The translations under genes and the position numbers were made by a program. Positions 7,564-7,817 of a stretch of DNA of 7,817 nucleotides are shown here, piece after piece. The notes below the pieces were generated by a model. It made no database searches and was not told where the DNA came from. It saw nothing but the letters and a program-made list of their open reading frames with translations. The DNA is taken from the NCBI GenBank assembly GCA_003527885.1, contig DPWB01000322.1, positions 895-8,711 on the forward strand. Direction: 5' to 3'. Each line of letters begins with the position of its first letter. Position 1 is the first letter of the stretch. This DNA comes from Candidatus Competibacteraceae bacterium. GTDB taxonomy: Bacteria; Pseudomonadota; Gammaproteobacteria; Competibacterales; Competibacteraceae.

Positions 7564-7591
7564 GGACCAGCGCCGGAAAAACGGCGCGTCC
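7564..7591 (-). other. Hairpin in the predicted 5' leader of the flgB operon
   Basis: On the minus strand a 6-bp stem GCGCCG/CGGCGC (7582-7587 with 7570-7575) encloses the 6-base loop UUUUUC. It is extended by a second 4-bp stem GGAC/GUCC (7588-7591 with 7564-7567) after a 2-base bulge. It would start about 10 bases after the predicted start site, far from the ribosome binding site, so it may stabilise the 5' end of the mRNA. No U tract follows, so it does not look like an intrinsic terminator. Confidence 0.5.
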
Positions 7592-7609
7592 GTGATACTT
7601 CTCTACCAG

Positions 7610-7626
7610 AAGCAAAGGACATGCCG
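7610..7626 (-). promoter_or_regulatory. Sigma-54 (RpoN) -24/-12 promoter for the flgB operon
   Basis: Read on the minus strand the sequence is CGGCATG-TCCT-TTGCTT. Compared with the sigma-54 consensus TGGCACG-N4-TTGC(A/T) it has the invariant GG and GC exactly 10 bases apart and a perfect TTGCT -12 element; only the first T and the C of CAC differ. Transcription would start near 7600, giving a leader of about 88 bases before flgB. Sigma-54 control of flgB operons, with a FleQ/FlrC-type activator, is known from Pseudomonas and Vibrio. The match is visible in the sequence; the function is inferred. Confidence 0.7.
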
Positions 7627-7681
7627 CTTCATGATCAGGCGTCATGATGAGGCTCGCCGCCAGCTTGATTGAAGGCATGTT

Positions 7682-7739
7682 GTGGCATAGCCACCGCTTC
7701 GCCGCCCCGCTTCACAAACCGGGCGAGGCCATATGCCAC
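7682..7739. repeat. Nested inverted repeat between flgB and the divergent gene
   Basis: A perfect 8-bp outer inverted repeat, GTGGCATA (7682-7689) and TATGCCAC (7732-7739), encloses a second stem GCTTCGCC (7696-7703) with GGCGAGGC (7722-7729), which pairs with one G-U. The inner loop is 18 bases. It lies in the middle of the divergent promoter region. It could be a protein-binding palindrome or an RNA structure in the leader of the rightward gene. Function unknown. Confidence 0.5.
7683..7699 (+). promoter_or_regulatory. Possible sigma-54-like promoter for the divergent gene (weak -12)
   Basis: Plus-strand TGGCAT-N-...-CCGCTT has GG and GC 10 bases apart as sigma-54 requires, with a good -24 element (TGGCAT) but CCGC in place of TTGC at -12. 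It would start transcription near 7709, about 60 bases before the ATG at 7770. In a GC-rich intergenic region a chance match of this quality is possible. Confidence 0.3.
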
Positions 7740-7769
7740 CCCTCATAACCCATCATCGGGAGTGCCTTG

Positions 7770-7817
7770 ATGCGAACACTGCGCTGGTTGGCGGGTAGCC
7801 TCACGCCTGTCTCTTAT
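7770..7817 (+). CDS. Start of a divergent gene, probably flgA (P-ring chaperone); truncated
   Basis: An ATG at 7770 is preceded by GGGAG (7758-7762) with a 7-base spacer, an excellent ribosome binding site. The 12 readable codons before the suspected adapter give MRTLRWLAGSLT, a basic then hydrophobic start that could be the beginning of a Sec signal peptide. In E. coli and relatives flgA, encoding the periplasmic chaperone for P-ring assembly, is divergent from flgB, which fits this position. The product cannot be recognised from so few residues; the flgA call rests on context alone. The last 11 bases (7807-7817) are probably adapter and should not be translated. Confidence 0.45.
   Translation, partial: MRTLRWLAGSLTPVSY
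7807..7817 (+). other. Residual Tn5/Nextera mosaic-end adapter at the sequence end
   Basis: The final bases CTGTCTCTTAT are identical to the first 11 bases of the Tn5 mosaic-end sequence (CTGTCTCTTATACACATCT) used in Nextera-type libraries. They sit exactly at the edge of the window and in the orientation expected for read-through at a fragment end. They are most likely untrimmed adapter rather than genomic DNA. Confidence 0.75.

Larger units (their letters stand above)
7513..7769. other. Divergent intergenic regulatory region, no convincing gene
   Basis: This 257-base stretch lies between flgB and the divergent gene start. Besides the promoter, hairpin and inverted repeat listed separately, it holds a 7-bp direct repeat (TCATGAT at 7629-7635 and 7642-7648) just upstream of the flgB -24 element. 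An open frame on the minus strand crosses it but ends inside flgB in another frame and shows no family features. Confidence 0.6.

Noticed and set aside
7564..7591. Intrinsic terminator
   Set aside because: The stem is strong but no T tract follows on either strand, and it lies before flgB in the presumed transcript.
7418..7678. 86-codon minus-strand frame crossing the flgB start region
   Set aside because: It overlaps flgB in another frame, covers the sigma-54 promoter and leader hairpin, and resembles no known family.
1..7817. CRISPR arrays, tRNA or rRNA genes, insertion sequences
   Set aside because: I saw no regularly spaced repeats, RNA-gene signatures or transposase fragments; the Tn5-like end sequence is best explained as sequencing adapter.

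Overview
The window is a GC-rich piece of a bacterial flagellar gene cluster. Almost all of it is one tightly packed operon read on the minus strand, from right to left: flgB, flgC, flgD, flgE, flgF, flgG, flgH, flgI, an extra SPOR-domain gene, then the start of flgJ, which is cut by the left edge. The gene order is the classic flgBCDEFGHIJ order of Gammaproteobacteria. The outer-membrane L-ring lipoprotein, the P-ring, the FlgJ rod-binding domain, a DamX-like SPOR domain and a good sigma-54 promoter all suggest a Gram-negative gammaproteobacterium with an RpoN/FleQ-type flagellar hierarchy. The genus cannot be fixed from the sequence alone.

Layout. Positions 7770-7817 (+) hold a short divergent gene start with a strong ribosome binding site; by position it is probably flgA. 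Positions 7513-7769 are a regulatory region with a -24/-12 (sigma-54) promoter for flgB, a hairpin in the predicted 5' leader, a nested inverted repeat, and a weaker sigma-54-like element facing the other way. Positions 7512-3886 encode the proximal rod (FlgB, FlgC), the hook cap (FlgD), the hook (FlgE) and the proximal rod protein FlgF. Positions 3874-1281 encode the distal rod (FlgG), the L-ring (FlgH) and the P-ring (FlgI). Positions 1275-436 encode a 279-residue protein with a membrane-anchor-like N-terminus, a long Pro/Ala-rich linker and a C-terminal SPOR domain. Positions 425-1 encode the FlgJ rod-binding domain. Gaps between genes are about 3 to 30 bases, and several ribosome binding sites overlap the stop codon of the gene before, as expected of a translationally coupled operon.

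How the genes work together. FlgB, FlgC, FlgF and FlgG build the rod across the periplasm and FlgJ caps it and helps it through peptidoglycan. FlgI and FlgH form the P and L ring bushing. FlgD caps the growing hook made of FlgE. The inserted SPOR protein is the one unusual member: SPOR domains bind peptidoglycan glycan strands lacking stem peptides, so its place between the P-ring gene and the rod-cap/muramidase gene suggests a wall-related role in flagellar assembly. That role is inference.

Two cautions and one pattern. The last 11 bases match the start of the Tn5/Nextera mosaic-end adapter, so the right edge is probably an assembly end with adapter residue rather than genomic sequence. The best starts of flgC and flgE are ATG codons slightly inside the longest reading frames. 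The roughly 2,460 encoded residues contain a single cysteine, the lipidated one in FlgH.
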